From NCBI GenBank assembly GCA_964016105.1, contig CAXHEX010000001.1, positions 1 to 64,000 on the forward strand: a DNA stretch of 64,000 nt. Direction: 5' to 3'. The DNA comes from Ketobacter sp964016105 (GTDB lineage Bacteria; Pseudomonadota; Gammaproteobacteria; Pseudomonadales; Ketobacteraceae). The translations under genes were made by a program, and so were the position numbers. Numbering within the stretch: position 1 is the stretch's first letter; each line of letters begins with the position of its first letter. The notes below the pieces were generated by a model. The model searched no databases, had not been told where the DNA came from, and saw only the letters and a list, made by a program, of their open reading frames with translations. Below are positions 43,110 through 53,508 of the stretch, one piece after another.

Positions 43110-44483
43110 ATGAGGGCCATAACTACCCTGACCATAGTGTGTAGCACTATGCTAGTTGGAGCCTGTGCCAGTCTTGATTCCCAGGTACAGGGCTCTCATA
43201 GGGATTACACCGAACTGGCATCAGCCCATCGGGTTACCATGGGTTCCTGGACCACGCCAAGGACGGAAAGCGGTGCGGCTCTGACCCTGGACCAAATGAT
43301 CTCCAGCCCCACCTTGCAGCAGCTGATATCCCAAGCCTTGGACGCCAATCCAAGCCTGCAACAAACCCTGACCACACTCAAAATCTATCGGGCACAAGCC
43401 CGGCAAACCGCAGGTAATGCCAAACCTTCCGTGGAGGCTGGCCTCAGTGGGGAAAAAGGCGAGCACAGCGACACCAGCTACAGCGGCACGGTCAGTGTTC
43501 AATGGCAGCTGGATTTATGGCGCAGCCTGAGCGATCGCAGCGCAGCCGTACAAAAAGACGTGGAACAGCAACAACTGCTGTACCAAGCGGCCCGAGACAG
43601 CCTCGCCGCCCAGGTGATGGATGCCTGGATCAGCCTGATTGCCCAGCAGCGATCCATAGCCATTCAACAGTCTAGAATTGATTCCCTGGCCCGTACCGAA
43701 GGCTTTATTGTACAACGTTACCGCAGTGGCGTTGGGGAAATTGACGATCTGGAAAATGCCCGTAGCAACCTCTCCAGTGCTAAAGCCACCCTGGAAGCCC
43801 TGCAGGAAAGCCTGCTGCAACAGCATCGCGACCTGGCTAACCTGCTAGGCCAAAGTGCGACCCGAGACATCGCAATTGCGGCGGAATTCCCCAGCGTAGA
43901 ACTGGCAATTGCCCGTACCCCCAATCAAACCCTAGCCAACAGACCGGATCTACAAGGGGCTTATGCGGCCATAGAAGCTGCGGGCTTACGCAGCCAAGCC
44001 GCCTATAAAGATCTGCTGCCCAGCTTTAGCCTGCAAGCGGCACTGACCGATGTGGCTTCGAGTCCACGGCAAGCCCTGCTTACGGACCCTGTTTGGTCTT
44101 TATTGGGCCAACTCACTGCGCCCCTTTACCAGGGAGGGAAACTGAGAGCCAATGCTGAGGCGGCACAACTGGAAGCAGCCCTTGCCTACTACAGCTACAA
44201 AGAAACGCTCTTAACCGCCATAACCGAAGTGGAAAACGCCCTCAGCGCCGAACGCAGCCTCAACCTGCAACAGCAGCATACCCAGGCGGCCCTAGACAGT
44301 GCTCAATCCAGCCTGGAGCAATACCGCAGCAGCTACCGATCGGGTCTGGCCAGCATTATCGATCTGCTCACCATCGAACAACAAACCTATGACCTGGCAA
44401 GCCAACTCAACGATCTCACCTACCAGAGACTTGCCAACCGAATTAACCTGGGTCTCTCCCTGGGTTTAAGGAGCAGCCAATGA
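43110..44483 (+). CDS. RND efflux outer-membrane factor (NodT/TolC family lipoprotein)
   Basis: About 457 residues from ATG 43110 (TTG 43104 is also in frame). Lipobox LVGAC and two OEP repeats with long helices (QQLISQALDANPSLQQTLTTL, NRPDLQGAYAAIEAAGLRSQAAYKDLLPSFSL). It forms the outer-membrane duct of the pump. Its stop overlaps the adaptor start (ATGA). Confidence 0.92.
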   Translation: MRAITTLTIVCSTMLVGACASLDSQVQGSHRDYTELASAHRVTMGSWTTPRTESGAALTLDQMISSPTLQQLISQALDANPSLQQTLTTLKIYRAQARQTAGNAKPSVEAGLSGEKGEHSDTSYSGTVSVQWQLDLWRSLSDRSAAVQKDVEQQQLLYQAARDSLAAQVMDAWISLIAQQRSIAIQQSRIDSLARTEGFIVQRYRSGVGEIDDLENARSNLSSAKATLEALQESLLQQHRDLANLLGQSATRDIAIAAEFPSVELAIARTPNQTLANRPDLQGAYAAIEAAGLRSQAAYKDLLPSFSLQAALTDVASSPRQALLTDPVWSLLGQLTAPLYQGGKLRANAEAAQLEAALAYYSYKETLLTAITEVENALSAERSLNLQQQHTQAALDSAQSSLEQYRSSYRSGLASIIDLLTIEQQTYDLASQLNDLTYQRLANRINLGLSLGLRSSQ

Positions 44484-45766
44484 GCAAACTAACCCAGGGC
44501 TTTCAGTCCCGTCACTTCACCCTGATTGTGGCAATCCTGTTGCTGCTGGCAGTGATAGGTTACGTCGCCCTGACCCTGGCTCAACCCAACACCATGGGGC
44601 CACCACCTAAGGCGAGCCAAAACTCATCCCCTGAAGTCTCAGTGCTGGAAACCACTACCCGGGAATACCAATCCAGTGTAAGCACCTACGGCAGTGTGAA
44701 CCCGTACTTCAGCCTGACCTTAAGCGCGAAAGTGAATGGCTATGTCAGCCACCTCTCAGACCAGTTTGATGCCGGCGCGGTGGTGGAAGAGGGCACTCCC
44801 TTATTGCAACTGGAAGACAGTGATTACCAAAGCGCCTTGGCCAGCGCAAACCAGGCAGTAGCCGATGCCAAGCTGGCCCTATTGGAACAGCAACGTGAAG
44901 CAGTGCAGGCACAACAAGAGTGGCGCAGTGCCGGTTTGGAAGGTGAGCCGGATTCTGATCTGGTACTACGCCAACCCTATGTGGACGCAGCCAGAGCCAC
45001 ACTGGCAAGTGCACAGGCCGCCCTCACCAGCGCCCTAAAGGATCTAACCCACACCCAAATCAAAGCGCCCTTCAACGCCATGATTGTGGAACGTCTTGTG
45101 GCACCAGGCAGCTACGTGCAAGCGGGCACAGAAATAGCGGTTCTGTATGGCAGCGATCAGGTTGAAGTGCGGCTGCCCCTGTCCAGCCAGGATTGGCAAA
45201 AACTGCCCGCTAGCGAACAACTCTCTGATGTACAGCTCTCTAATAAACAGTTCTCTAATAAACAATGGCCTGTCACCTTAAAAGATATACAAACCGGCCA
45301 CTCCTGGACTGGCTACATAACCCGTACAGAACAACACCTGGACAGCGAGACTCGACAACGTGCCTTGATCGTGACAGTGGATCAGCCTTTACAACAATCA
45401 ACGCCACTGTTGCCCGGCAGCTTTGTGCAAGCCACCATTCCCGGACGCAAACTGACGGGGCTGTGGCAGTTACCCACTTCTGCCCTCAGCCAACGGGGCG
45501 AAATATGGTACCTGGACAAGAACGGCACACTGGCCAACTTCCACACCAGCCCGGTGTTTAGCAACGGCGAGTATATCTACGTGCAACCGCCCGCTCAGTT
45601 AACCCACGAACCGCAACAGGTTCTTAGCCATCCCCTAAGCAGTTATCTGGTGGGTATGACAGTTACCCCTAGCACAAACGTTATAGCAACCCACACACGA
45701 AACGATAGTAGCGGTAGTAGCGGTAGTAGCGGTAGTAGCAATAGAAAGGAGAATTCCGATGGCTAA
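44480..45766 (+). CDS. RND periplasmic adaptor (membrane fusion protein)
   Basis: 428 residues: an N-terminal membrane anchor, a biotinyl-lipoyl half (SAKVNGYVSHLSDQFDAGAVVEEGTPL), a helical hairpin (residues about 110-180) and beta-barrel domains. Unusual are a three-fold five-residue repeat (LSDVQ-LSNKQ-FSNKQ, 45221-45265) within the beta-barrel part and a Ser-Gly-rich tail (45707-45742). It overlaps the permease gene by 8 bases. Confidence 0.92.
   Translation: MSKLTQGFQSRHFTLIVAILLLLAVIGYVALTLAQPNTMGPPPKASQNSSPEVSVLETTTREYQSSVSTYGSVNPYFSLTLSAKVNGYVSHLSDQFDAGAVVEEGTPLLQLEDSDYQSALASANQAVADAKLALLEQQREAVQAQQEWRSAGLEGEPDSDLVLRQPYVDAARATLASAQAALTSALKDLTHTQIKAPFNAMIVERLVAPGSYVQAGTEIAVLYGSDQVEVRLPLSSQDWQKLPASEQLSDVQLSNKQFSNKQWPVTLKDIQTGHSWTGYITRTEQHLDSETRQRALIVTVDQPLQQSTPLLPGSFVQATIPGRKLTGLWQLPTSALSQRGEIWYLDKNGTLANFHTSPVFSNGEYIYVQPPAQLTHEPQQVLSHPLSSYLVGMTVTPSTNVIATHTRNDSSGSSGSSGSSNRKENSDG
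45221..45265 (+). repeat. 15-base tandem repeat, three units, inside the adaptor gene
   Basis: Units at 45221, 45236 and 45251 of the form CTCTCTAATAAACAG, encoding [LF]S[DN][VK]Q. The frame is kept, so copy number could change without breaking the gene. Confidence 0.8.
45707..45742 (+). repeat. 9-base repeat encoding Ser-Ser-Gly at the adaptor C-terminus
   Basis: Three exact AGTAGCGGT units and a fourth partial one (AGTAGCAAT). It lies just before the ribosome-binding site (AAAGGAG) of the permease gene. Confidence 0.85.
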
Positions 45767-48700
45767 GCACACCACAGAAGGGGGCATAATCGCCTGGTTC
45801 GCCGCTAATACCGTAGCCGCTAACTTGCTCATGATCATGGTAATTCTGTTGGGCATATTTTCTCTAAGCTCCCTGCGCAGAGAAGCGTTCCCCAGCATGG
45901 AGCCGGACACCATCAGCATTGCTGTGAACTTTGATAGTGGCTCAGCCAAACAATCAGAAGAAGGCCTCGCCATCAAAATTGAAGATCAGCTGGAAGGGGT
46001 AACAGGAATCAAATCCATCACTACCACGTCCACCGGCACTGGCGTTAGCGTCAGTGTTGAAAAGGTCTCTGACTACGATCTGGATACATTATTGGTGGAT
46101 GTTAAAGCCAAAGTGGACGCCATTTCCACGTTTCCCTCTGACGCCAAAAATCCTGTGATCGAAAAAGCGGAACGGGAAGAGCACGCCATTTGGTTACAGT
46201 TATTTGGCGATCGCGATCGACATACCCTGCAACAGCTGGCCAACGAGCTTAAAGACGATTTATTGTCGCAAACGGAAATCAGCCGAGTCAGCATCAGTGG
46301 TTGGTTGGACCCCATGATGGCAGTGGAAATAAACGAGGCCCAGTTACAAGGCTACGGCTTAAGCATCTCGGATGTGGAAACCGCAATCAATGAAAGCTCC
46401 GCCACTCCCCTTACCGCAGTATTGCGTAACGATACTACCTATCTGCAATTGCAGGCATCTGAACAAGCCTATACCAGTAAAGATTTTTCTGCACTGCCCA
46501 TCATCACCACGGAAGATGGCCGCCAAATACGGCTGGGGGATATCGCCCAAATCAAAGATACCTTCGACGATAGCAGTGCCGTTTTATCCCGATTTAATCA
46601 GCACGACAGCATCGCAGTTCAGGTGATTACCGCAGGCACCGGAGATATTACCCGTACTGTTACCGCTGCTCGCAGTGTAGTGGAAAACTGGCAGCAAGCG
46701 GACAAGCTGCCCCAGGGAGTGGAATTGGCTAGCTGGTACGATCGCAGCACCAGCATCAGCGACCGCCTGGATCTGTTGGTGCGCAATGCCATCACCGGCA
46801 TTCTGTTGGTGTTTGTATTACTGGCTTTGTTTTTAAATTTTCAGGTGGCGTTTTGGGTGGCAGCCGGCCTGCCGTTCATCTTTTTTGGCACCTTATACTT
46901 TATGGGGGACAGCTACCTTGGCTTAACCATCAATGAGTTCACCACCTTTGGCTTTATTATGGCCCTGGGTATTGTGGTGGACGACGCGGTTGTGGTGGGG
47001 GAATCCGTCTACACTGAACGCTGCCAAAACGGTGACTCCCTAGCCAATACGATTCGCGGAACCATGAAGGTGGCTGTGCCCACTTTATTTGGCGTGCTCA
47101 CCACCGTAGCTGCCTTTTTCTCACTGTCCCAGATAGAAGGTCACTTGGGCACGCTGTATTCCCAGTTCGCCATGATCGTGACCCTGTGCCTGATGCTTTC
47201 TATAGTTGAATCCAAACTGATTCTACCGGCTCACCTGGCTCATATTCGCACCCACAAAAAACGGGCCCACGATACCATGCCCGACACCCAGCCCAATGCC
47301 ATAGCAAGAGTATGGGGTCGCTGCCAAAACTATGCCGATGACGGTTTCACCTGGCTGAATGAGCGAGTCTATAAAAACGTGATTCATTGGGCTTTGATTC
47401 ATCGCTATGGGGTGGTGGTGGCTTTCATAGCTCTGTTTATTTTGGTTATGAGCATGCCTTTCACCGGCGTAGTGCGTATGAGTTTCTTCCCGGATATTCC
47501 CGGCGATACCGCCCGCGCTGAACTCACCATGAATAACGACGCCAGCTTTGGCATGACCCATTCCAATCTGGTTAAAATTGAACAGGCCGCTTACGCTGCC
47601 GATGCACTATTAAGTGAAGACCCCAATACCTCTTACATAAAAAATCTGCAGCTCATTTCCAGCTCCGATCAATCCGGTAGAATCGCCTTGGAGCTGAGCA
47701 AACAGGCACCCTACGATATTAATCAGTTCACCCGCCAATGGCAGCAACTGGTGGGCACACCAGAAGGCGCTCGTTCCTTGGCGGTACAAAATTCGCCCCG
47801 GCCGGTGGACGCCCTTCGCATCGAACTAAGAGCAGATAACGATGACATACTGACGTTGGCGGGCGAGCAGATTCGAAACCAATTAAAAACCATAGCCGGG
47901 GTAAGCGGGATCGAAGACAATTTGCAACCGGGCCAACCGCAACTCAACCTGAAGCTGACACCCCAGGGTGAAGCCATGGGAATGACAACCGGGGATTTGG
48001 CCACACAACTATTGCAAAGCTTTAATGGTCAAGTGGTACAACGCTATCAGCGCAACAGCGATGAAATTGAAGTGAAAGTACGCTACCCAGAAGCTGAACG
48101 CCGCAACACCAGCGACGTACTCAATGCCAAAGTGCGCAGCCCCGACGGCAGCGTTATCCCCCTGTCCAGCGTGGCGCAGATCAGCTATGGCTATACTCGC
48201 GACAGCATTACCCGTATTGACGGTAAACGCGCCATTTATATCAGCGCCGATGTGGATAAAGACCTGCTTTCCGCCACCGAATTAGTGAACCGCCTGAAAC
48301 AGGATCTGACGCCAAAGCTGGAAAGACAATATCCAGGGCTGGGGATTCACTATGCCGGAGAAGCGGAAGAACAGGCAGAAACCGCCTCCTCCATGGAGAA
48401 AATGTTTATATTGGCGCTACTGGCAATCTATATGCTGATCGCGATCCCATTGCGCTCCTATATCCAGCCCTTGGTGATTATGACGGCCATTCCCTTTGGG
48501 GTTGTAGGGGCGATACTGGGCCATTGGATTAATGATCTGTCCTTAGGTATTTTATCCCTCAATGGCATCATCGCTTTAAGTGGCGTGGTGGTGAACGACA
48601 GCCTTCTACTGGTGGCGCGCTTCAATGAAATTCGCTCCCAGTATGATCACCCCCAGGATGCAGTGAAGGCCGCCTGCAGTAGCCGCTTAAGAGCGGTCTT

Positions 48701-48923
48701 ACTAACCTCCATTACCACCTACGCAGGACTGATGCCTCTACTAAGTGAAACCTCCCATCAAGCTCAATTTTTAATTCCTGCCGCAGTATCCTTGGGCTAT
48801 GGAATTTTATTTGCTACGTTAATCACATTGATACTGATTCCGGCATTGCTGCGTATCCAACAGGATAGCCACCAGGGATTAGTAAATTTGTTTGCCAACA
48901 AACCGGTGCAACAGCCATGTTAA
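45759..48923 (+). CDS. RND efflux permease (AcrB/MdtB superfamily)
   Basis: A 1054-residue inner-membrane proton-driven pump with 12 expected helices. Membrane-core residues are intact in GIVVDDAVVVGESV (TM4 Asp pair), and the two periplasmic halves are recognisable. The first segment, FAANTVAANLLMIMVILLG, resembles the subgroup of permeases with SxxR-EAFPSMEPD after TM1. Exports lipophilic compounds or metals; substrate unknown. It overlaps both neighbours. Confidence 0.94.
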   Translation: MAKHTTEGGIIAWFAANTVAANLLMIMVILLGIFSLSSLRREAFPSMEPDTISIAVNFDSGSAKQSEEGLAIKIEDQLEGVTGIKSITTTSTGTGVSVSVEKVSDYDLDTLLVDVKAKVDAISTFPSDAKNPVIEKAEREEHAIWLQLFGDRDRHTLQQLANELKDDLLSQTEISRVSISGWLDPMMAVEINEAQLQGYGLSISDVETAINESSATPLTAVLRNDTTYLQLQASEQAYTSKDFSALPIITTEDGRQIRLGDIAQIKDTFDDSSAVLSRFNQHDSIAVQVITAGTGDITRTVTAARSVVENWQQADKLPQGVELASWYDRSTSISDRLDLLVRNAITGILLVFVLLALFLNFQVAFWVAAGLPFIFFGTLYFMGDSYLGLTINEFTTFGFIMALGIVVDDAVVVGESVYTERCQNGDSLANTIRGTMKVAVPTLFGVLTTVAAFFSLSQIEGHLGTLYSQFAMIVTLCLMLSIVESKLILPAHLAHIRTHKKRAHDTMPDTQPNAIARVWGRCQNYADDGFTWLNERVYKNVIHWALIHRYGVVVAFIALFILVMSMPFTGVVRMSFFPDIPGDTARAELTMNNDASFGMTHSNLVKIEQAAYAADALLSEDPNTSYIKNLQLISSSDQSGRIALELSKQAPYDINQFTRQWQQLVGTPEGARSLAVQNSPRPVDALRIELRADNDDILTLAGEQIRNQLKTIAGVSGIEDNLQPGQPQLNLKLTPQGEAMGMTTGDLATQLLQSFNGQVVQRYQRNSDEIEVKVRYPEAERRNTSDVLNAKVRSPDGSVIPLSSVAQISYGYTRDSITRIDGKRAIYISADVDKDLLSATELVNRLKQDLTPKLERQYPGLGIHYAGEAEEQAETASSMEKMFILALLAIYMLIAIPLRSYIQPLVIMTAIPFGVVGAILGHWINDLSLGILSLNGIIALSGVVVNDSLLLVARFNEIRSQYDHPQDAVKAACSSRLRAVLLTSITTYAGLMPLLSETSHQAQFLIPAAVSLGYGILFATLITLILIPALLRIQQDSHQGLVNLFANKPVQQPC

Positions 48924-49618
48924 ATGTACTGCTGATCGAAGACGATATGGACCTGGCCAATACAGTGGTGCAGTATCTAGAGTTGGAAAATATTGCTTGT
49001 GATCACGCCAGCAATGGTGTTTCTGGATTTAGCTTAACCAAACAGAATAATTACGATGCACTCTTGTTGGATCTTAATCTGCCCAAGCTGGATGGGCTCA
49101 GTGTCTGTGAAAAAATGCGTCAACAAGGCAACGACACGCCAGTGCTCATGCTCACGGCCAGGGACCAGCTGCAAGACAAGTTAGACGGTTTTAGAGCAGG
49201 CACCGACGATTTTTTAGTTAAACCATTTGAGCTTGAGGAACTGGTGGTACGAATACAGGCACTGGCAAAACGCCGCAGCGGTCAAACAAGGTTGCTGCAG
49301 TGTGCCGACCTCACCATGAATCTCGACAGCAAAAGTATTACACGGGCAGGCAAACCTATCAAAGTTTCACCCACCGGTTGGAAGATTCTCGCACTGCTGC
49401 TACGAGCATCGCCCAACGTGTTATCACGAACGGAAATTGAAACCGCCATCTGGGATGATGAGCCACCGGACAGTAACAGCTTTAAAGTACATTTGTTTAA
49501 ATTACGAAAAGCAGTAGATGAGGGCTACACATCGGCACTATTACACACCATTGTTGGCCAGGGTTTTGCCATTCAAGATCCATCAAGCAAACAACCCCAT
49601 ATAAATCCTAAGCCATGA
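48917..49618 (+). CDS. OmpR-family response regulator
   Basis: 233 residues: a receiver domain with phospho-acceptor Asp in LLLDLNLPKLDG and Lys in LVKPF, then a winged helix DNA-binding domain (NSFKVHLFKLRKAVDEG). It overlaps the permease stop by 7 bases and the kinase start by 4. It is likely the regulator of this pump operon. Confidence 0.93.
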   Translation: MLNVLLIEDDMDLANTVVQYLELENIACDHASNGVSGFSLTKQNNYDALLLDLNLPKLDGLSVCEKMRQQGNDTPVLMLTARDQLQDKLDGFRAGTDDFLVKPFELEELVVRIQALAKRRSGQTRLLQCADLTMNLDSKSITRAGKPIKVSPTGWKILALLLRASPNVLSRTEIETAIWDDEPPDSNSFKVHLFKLRKAVDEGYTSALLHTIVGQGFAIQDPSSKQPHINPKP

Positions 49619-50907
49619 AAATCAATATCAGCCTGCGTTTGTTTGTCACCCTGACCTTTCTTTTGCTGTCATTGGCTTTAGTGGTGGGATACTCCTTGTT
49701 GTCCGCCGATTATTTTATTCGTGGCATGGACAACATTACTGCGCTGCACATGGAACGGGCGGCACAAGAGTATCTCAAATCAAAAGAGAAACAGCATTCC
49801 CTTCCTGGTGATATATTTGGTTACCGTGTATTTCAAAACTGGGAAAGCCTACCTGAATCTATACGATTGCAATTTACAACCGTTCCAGAGCGCGACAACA
49901 CATTATATAAATCCTTCTTAGAAAAGGATGAAAATTCAGCCGAATCCGGCCCGCCTTTGACTTTTTTGTTCCGCTATCATCAAGGTGGAAATAACCTGTA
50001 TGTCACCCACCAGGTTTCACCGGACGCCATATCCGCTCTGGTTAAAAACAATGGCCGGGAAAGCCGTCGTAAACTACTCACCATTAGCCTGATTTCAGCC
50101 CTCTCTCTGACCATCATCATCTGGCTGCTGTTCAAACGTATTTCGGGACCTGTGAATCAGTTACTGAACTGGACCAGAGGGCTGACACCCGCCACCATTA
50201 AAGGTGACCATCCAGATTTTCGCTACCCGGAACTTAATCACCTGGCCACCATCATTATCGACAGCTTTACATCGGTGCAACAATCTCTGGATAGAGAACA
50301 TCGATTTCTACGCCACACCAGCCATGAACTTCGCACTCCCATTTCAGTTATTCGCAACAATATGGAGTTACTCAGGAAACTGCGTTCCGATGCCCACCAA
50401 TCTGGGCCACAAAATGATGAATTGCAGCAATCGGCCTTAGAACGATTGGATAGAGCCAGCCTTACAATGAAACATCTTACAGAAACCCTGCTCTGGTTAA
50501 GCCGCGAGTCCGTGGATGACCTTCCCAGCAAACCCGTTAGCCTGGATTGGATGATTTTACAACTGACTGAAGAAATGAATTATCTGTTGATCGGAAAACC
50601 TGTCTCAACCAACATCAAAACACAGCCCCATACCCAGCACTTGCCGGAAATCGCTGTTAGAATTGTGGTGGGAAACCTGATTCGCAACGCTTACCAACAT
50701 TGCTTGGAAGGCTCTGTTCAAATAACACAGCAAGGGCCAAAAATTGAAATAGTGAACCCCAGGGAAGAGCGGGCCAATAGCTCTGATTTGGGTTTTGGAT
50801 TAGGCTTGGACCTAACAGAACAACTTTGTCAGAAATTGGGATGGAGCTACAAGAGTGGTATTAGTGATCAACATCACTATGCCAGCGTCACCTTTCCTCA
50901 GATTTAA
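49615..50907 (+). CDS. Sensor histidine kinase
   Basis: 430 residues: two membrane helices (about 8-30 and 155-172) around a periplasmic sensor of roughly 120 residues. The HisKA box is HTSHELRTPISVIRNNMELL and the N box GNLIRNAYQH, followed by a short glycine-rich lid (GFGLGLDL). Cognate to the upstream regulator by overlap. Confidence 0.92.
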   Translation: MKINISLRLFVTLTFLLLSLALVVGYSLLSADYFIRGMDNITALHMERAAQEYLKSKEKQHSLPGDIFGYRVFQNWESLPESIRLQFTTVPERDNTLYKSFLEKDENSAESGPPLTFLFRYHQGGNNLYVTHQVSPDAISALVKNNGRESRRKLLTISLISALSLTIIIWLLFKRISGPVNQLLNWTRGLTPATIKGDHPDFRYPELNHLATIIIDSFTSVQQSLDREHRFLRHTSHELRTPISVIRNNMELLRKLRSDAHQSGPQNDELQQSALERLDRASLTMKHLTETLLWLSRESVDDLPSKPVSLDWMILQLTEEMNYLLIGKPVSTNIKTQPHTQHLPEIAVRIVVGNLIRNAYQHCLEGSVQITQQGPKIEIVNPREERANSSDLGFGLGLDLTEQLCQKLGWSYKSGISDQHHYASVTFPQI

Positions 50908-50925
50908 AAATAAAAAAGGATCAAC

Positions 50926-51237
50926 TTGGATATAGCATCAGTTTTTATTATTTTCTTCGTCGCAGCCTCATCCCTGTGGGCGGGAAGGCATGTGGACGCA
51001 TGGGAAAGAGATAAATGGATAGTAACCTGGATATATACCATCATATCCGTAGCAGTGTTGTTCGCCGTAGGCGTAATCAATAAACGACTTTATATCTTTG
51101 TACTTCTGCTGTATTTGGTACTGTGCATCAATCTGGAGACTTACGTTAAATCAAAGTACGGCCACATATGGTACTCACTATTTGTGGGTATTAGCGGCAT
51201 TTTTCCCATGGCTATTTATCAATTATTTTTTGAGTAG
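50926..51237 (+). CDS. Small four-helix membrane protein of unknown function
   Basis: 103 residues starting at TTG 50926 after AAAAAGGATC. Three or four hydrophobic helices cover most of the protein. It lies 18 bases behind the kinase gene, so it may be part of the pump operon or its sensing. No family recognised. Confidence 0.55.
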   Translation: MDIASVFIIFFVAASSLWAGRHVDAWERDKWIVTWIYTIISVAVLFAVGVINKRLYIFVLLLYLVLCINLETYVKSKYGHIWYSLFVGISGIFPMAIYQLFFE

Positions 51238-51284
51238 TCAGGTCAGCTTGGCGGGTTCAACCAAACTGACCTGAATCACTGACT

Positions 51285-52091
51285 TTAAGCAGACAGCGAT
51301 TCTTTCTCGCGCACTCGGCGACGCTCTTCAAGCAACATCATAAAACCAATCAATAACGGGAACGCCAAAAAGCCACCCGCTAAGTCAATTTCAGGTACCG
51401 CAGAAGAAATAGGCTTAGGCTCGCCAGTGATTTCCTGCTTTAACTTTTGAGCCAATACTGCCTCAAATCCTTCGAAATCAGGGGCAGTTTTGTAAAAGCC
51501 ATCACCAGCCTGGGTATAACTATCTAAAAATGTCTCATCTAGATATCCCACACCCAACGCATTAACTTGAACGCCACTGTCCTTAGCGGCACTGGCAGCA
51601 TTAATAGCGCCAAAATAATCATTGGGCACGCCATCGGTTGACACATCGATTACCTTTTTATCATAACCGTTGCTCACCAGCTCTGACGTAGCCAGTGTCG
51701 TAGCGTAAGAGGTATTGGTGCTGCCATACTGCTGACTAATGGATGAGAACTGGGCACCATAGTCGTAGGCTGCCTGATCACTATCGATTAGTGTATAGTC
51801 AATTTCCCGGGTCGAGGAAGAGGAAAACTGATAGGTACCAAGATAAAAGGAATTGCCTTGACTTGAATACGACTCAACGTAATTCGTATAAAAGTCATCT
51901 TGCAGAATACTTTGGTACGCTCCGGTTTGTAACGCAAAGTCAGTGGAACTAATACTGCCTGAGCCATCTAGCACCAAGGCTAATCCAAAACTTTCCGCTT
52001 GGGCAGAACCTACTCCAAACGAACAGCTTGCGACTATTCCGGTCATTGCAGCCCATTTTTTCTGGCCACGAATAAACGAATCCAACCACAT
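51285..52091 (-). CDS. Exported VWA-domain (DUF1194-like) protein with VPEID-type C-terminal sorting signal
   Basis: 268 residues: a signal peptide ending near AQAES, then a von Willebrand A domain with the MIDAS motif DGSGSIS (residues about 42-48) and STDGVP. The C-terminus has VPEIDLAGG, a hydrophobic helix and a basic cluster (ERRRVRE). This matches the VPEID-CTERM signal I recall from exosortase-E systems. No exosortase gene is in the window. It would be processed and released or anchored at the envelope. Confidence 0.8.
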   Translation of the reverse strand: MWLDSFIRGQKKWAAMTGIVASCSFGVGSAQAESFGLALVLDGSGSISSTDFALQTGAYQSILQDDFYTNYVESYSSQGNSFYLGTYQFSSSSTREIDYTLIDSDQAAYDYGAQFSSISQQYGSTNTSYATTLATSELVSNGYDKKVIDVSTDGVPNDYFGAINAASAAKDSGVQVNALGVGYLDETFLDSYTQAGDGFYKTAPDFEGFEAVLAQKLKQEITGEPKPISSAVPEIDLAGGFLAFPLLIGFMMLLEERRRVREKESLSA

Positions 52092-52277
52092 ATTGAATAC
52101 TCCATGTACGATTTAATTTAGGTTTAAGAATTAAAGTCTCAGGTATTGCTTGAACTACAAGACAAAAACCTGACCCCGTGGTCTAACATACCCACATCAA
52201 CACACCGGCGCAACATAAAACCCGGGGATAGGCCGCTTAAAAACCCATTTTGTTAAACGCGTCCCCTAAGGTGCTTA

Positions 52278-53360
52278 TTATTTATCCTGAATATTGAAAT
52301 GAGGCTGCTCTTGCTCTGTGTTGATGGCGGTAATTGGATAAGGAATGACTATTCCTTCCTCTGCGTAGCGCTTGTGCAACGCCTTAATAAACGCCGAACG
52401 AAGAAAAAAGCGATGGAAATATTCCTGCGCCCGCAACATCACCGTGAAGTTGATGCTGGAGTTATCAAACGTGTGAAACAGTATAAAGGTTTCGTAACTA
52501 CCGACCCCCCATGGATGCTCATTGAGAATTTTTCGAGCCACATCCAAAGTTACCTGTTCTACGCGATCCAAATCAGAATCATAATGCACGCCCACTTCCA
52601 CCGGCACCGATAATTCTTTGCTGGGATAGAAGTAGTTGATGATTTTGGAATTGGACAATGCACTGTTGGGCATTATCACAGTGTTGTTAGGCAACATCTT
52701 AACCCAGGTTGAGCGCCAACCAATTCGCTCCACAAACCCCTGCTCGCCCGATTCCAGCTCTATAAAATCCCCCACTCGAATGGGCTTGTCCATCACCAAC
52801 TGCACGCCAGAGAAAAAATTCTCCAGTGTGGGCTGCAAGGCTAAAGCCACCGCCAGAGAACCAATGCCCAGGGAGGCGATAATCGGGGTAATGGAAATAC
52901 CCAGGGTACTCAACAAAACCAGAGCACCAATACTTAAAATAAACGCGCGACTAATACCGTTGACGATGGAATGGCTACTACGCCAGGTTTCTGATTTTTG
53001 CAAATAGCGGCTGATCATACCTGTTACCAGCCGATCAACGAAAATCACCACCGCTAAAACCAGCAGCACCGCAATAGCACTTCTGCTGACAACCCCAAAT
53101 TCGTTATTGGTGACCCCAAAACTGGACAACAACTGTTGCAGTAAAACCAGGTTCAAGAGCAGTACTATTAAAGTCATGGGCAAGCCGATGGCTTTAATAA
53201 ATAGACTATCCACAAAGAAACTCGAGTTATGCACCCAGCGTTGCAATCGTGCCAGCAACAGGCGCTTTAGCAACAGGCAAACCACTGTGGACACTAGGGC
53301 TATACCTCCCGCCAAGGCCCAGGGAGGTATGTGAATAATATTAAAATCAGATAGTTGCAT
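52278..53360 (-). CDS. MscS-family mechanosensitive channel
   Basis: 360 residues: several membrane helices, then the pore-lining TM3 and MscS beta domain (IASLGIGSLAVALALQPTLENFFSG, then VGDFIELESGEQGFVERIGWRST). It protects against osmotic downshift. It has a standalone promoter and is divergent from the porin operon. Confidence 0.92.
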   Translation of the reverse strand: MQLSDFNIIHIPPWALAGGIALVSTVVCLLLKRLLLARLQRWVHNSSFFVDSLFIKAIGLPMTLIVLLLNLVLLQQLLSSFGVTNNEFGVVSRSAIAVLLVLAVVIFVDRLVTGMISRYLQKSETWRSSHSIVNGISRAFILSIGALVLLSTLGISITPIIASLGIGSLAVALALQPTLENFFSGVQLVMDKPIRVGDFIELESGEQGFVERIGWRSTWVKMLPNNTVIMPNSALSNSKIINYFYPSKELSVPVEVGVHYDSDLDRVEQVTLDVARKILNEHPWGVGSYETFILFHTFDNSSINFTVMLRAQEYFHRFFLRSAFIKALHKRYAEEGIVIPYPITAINTEQEQPHFNIQDK

Positions 53361-53508
53361 GGCTCAAGCTCCACAAATCACATACTATTCCACAAGCAAT
53401 TTTCATTCCTCCACTTGCGAAAAATTGTACAGGCCACCTACCACTTTTTAAAACCGCTGCTAACCTTATTTAGATCGGCATATGCCTCCTAGGAACAATT
53501 TCCGTTAC

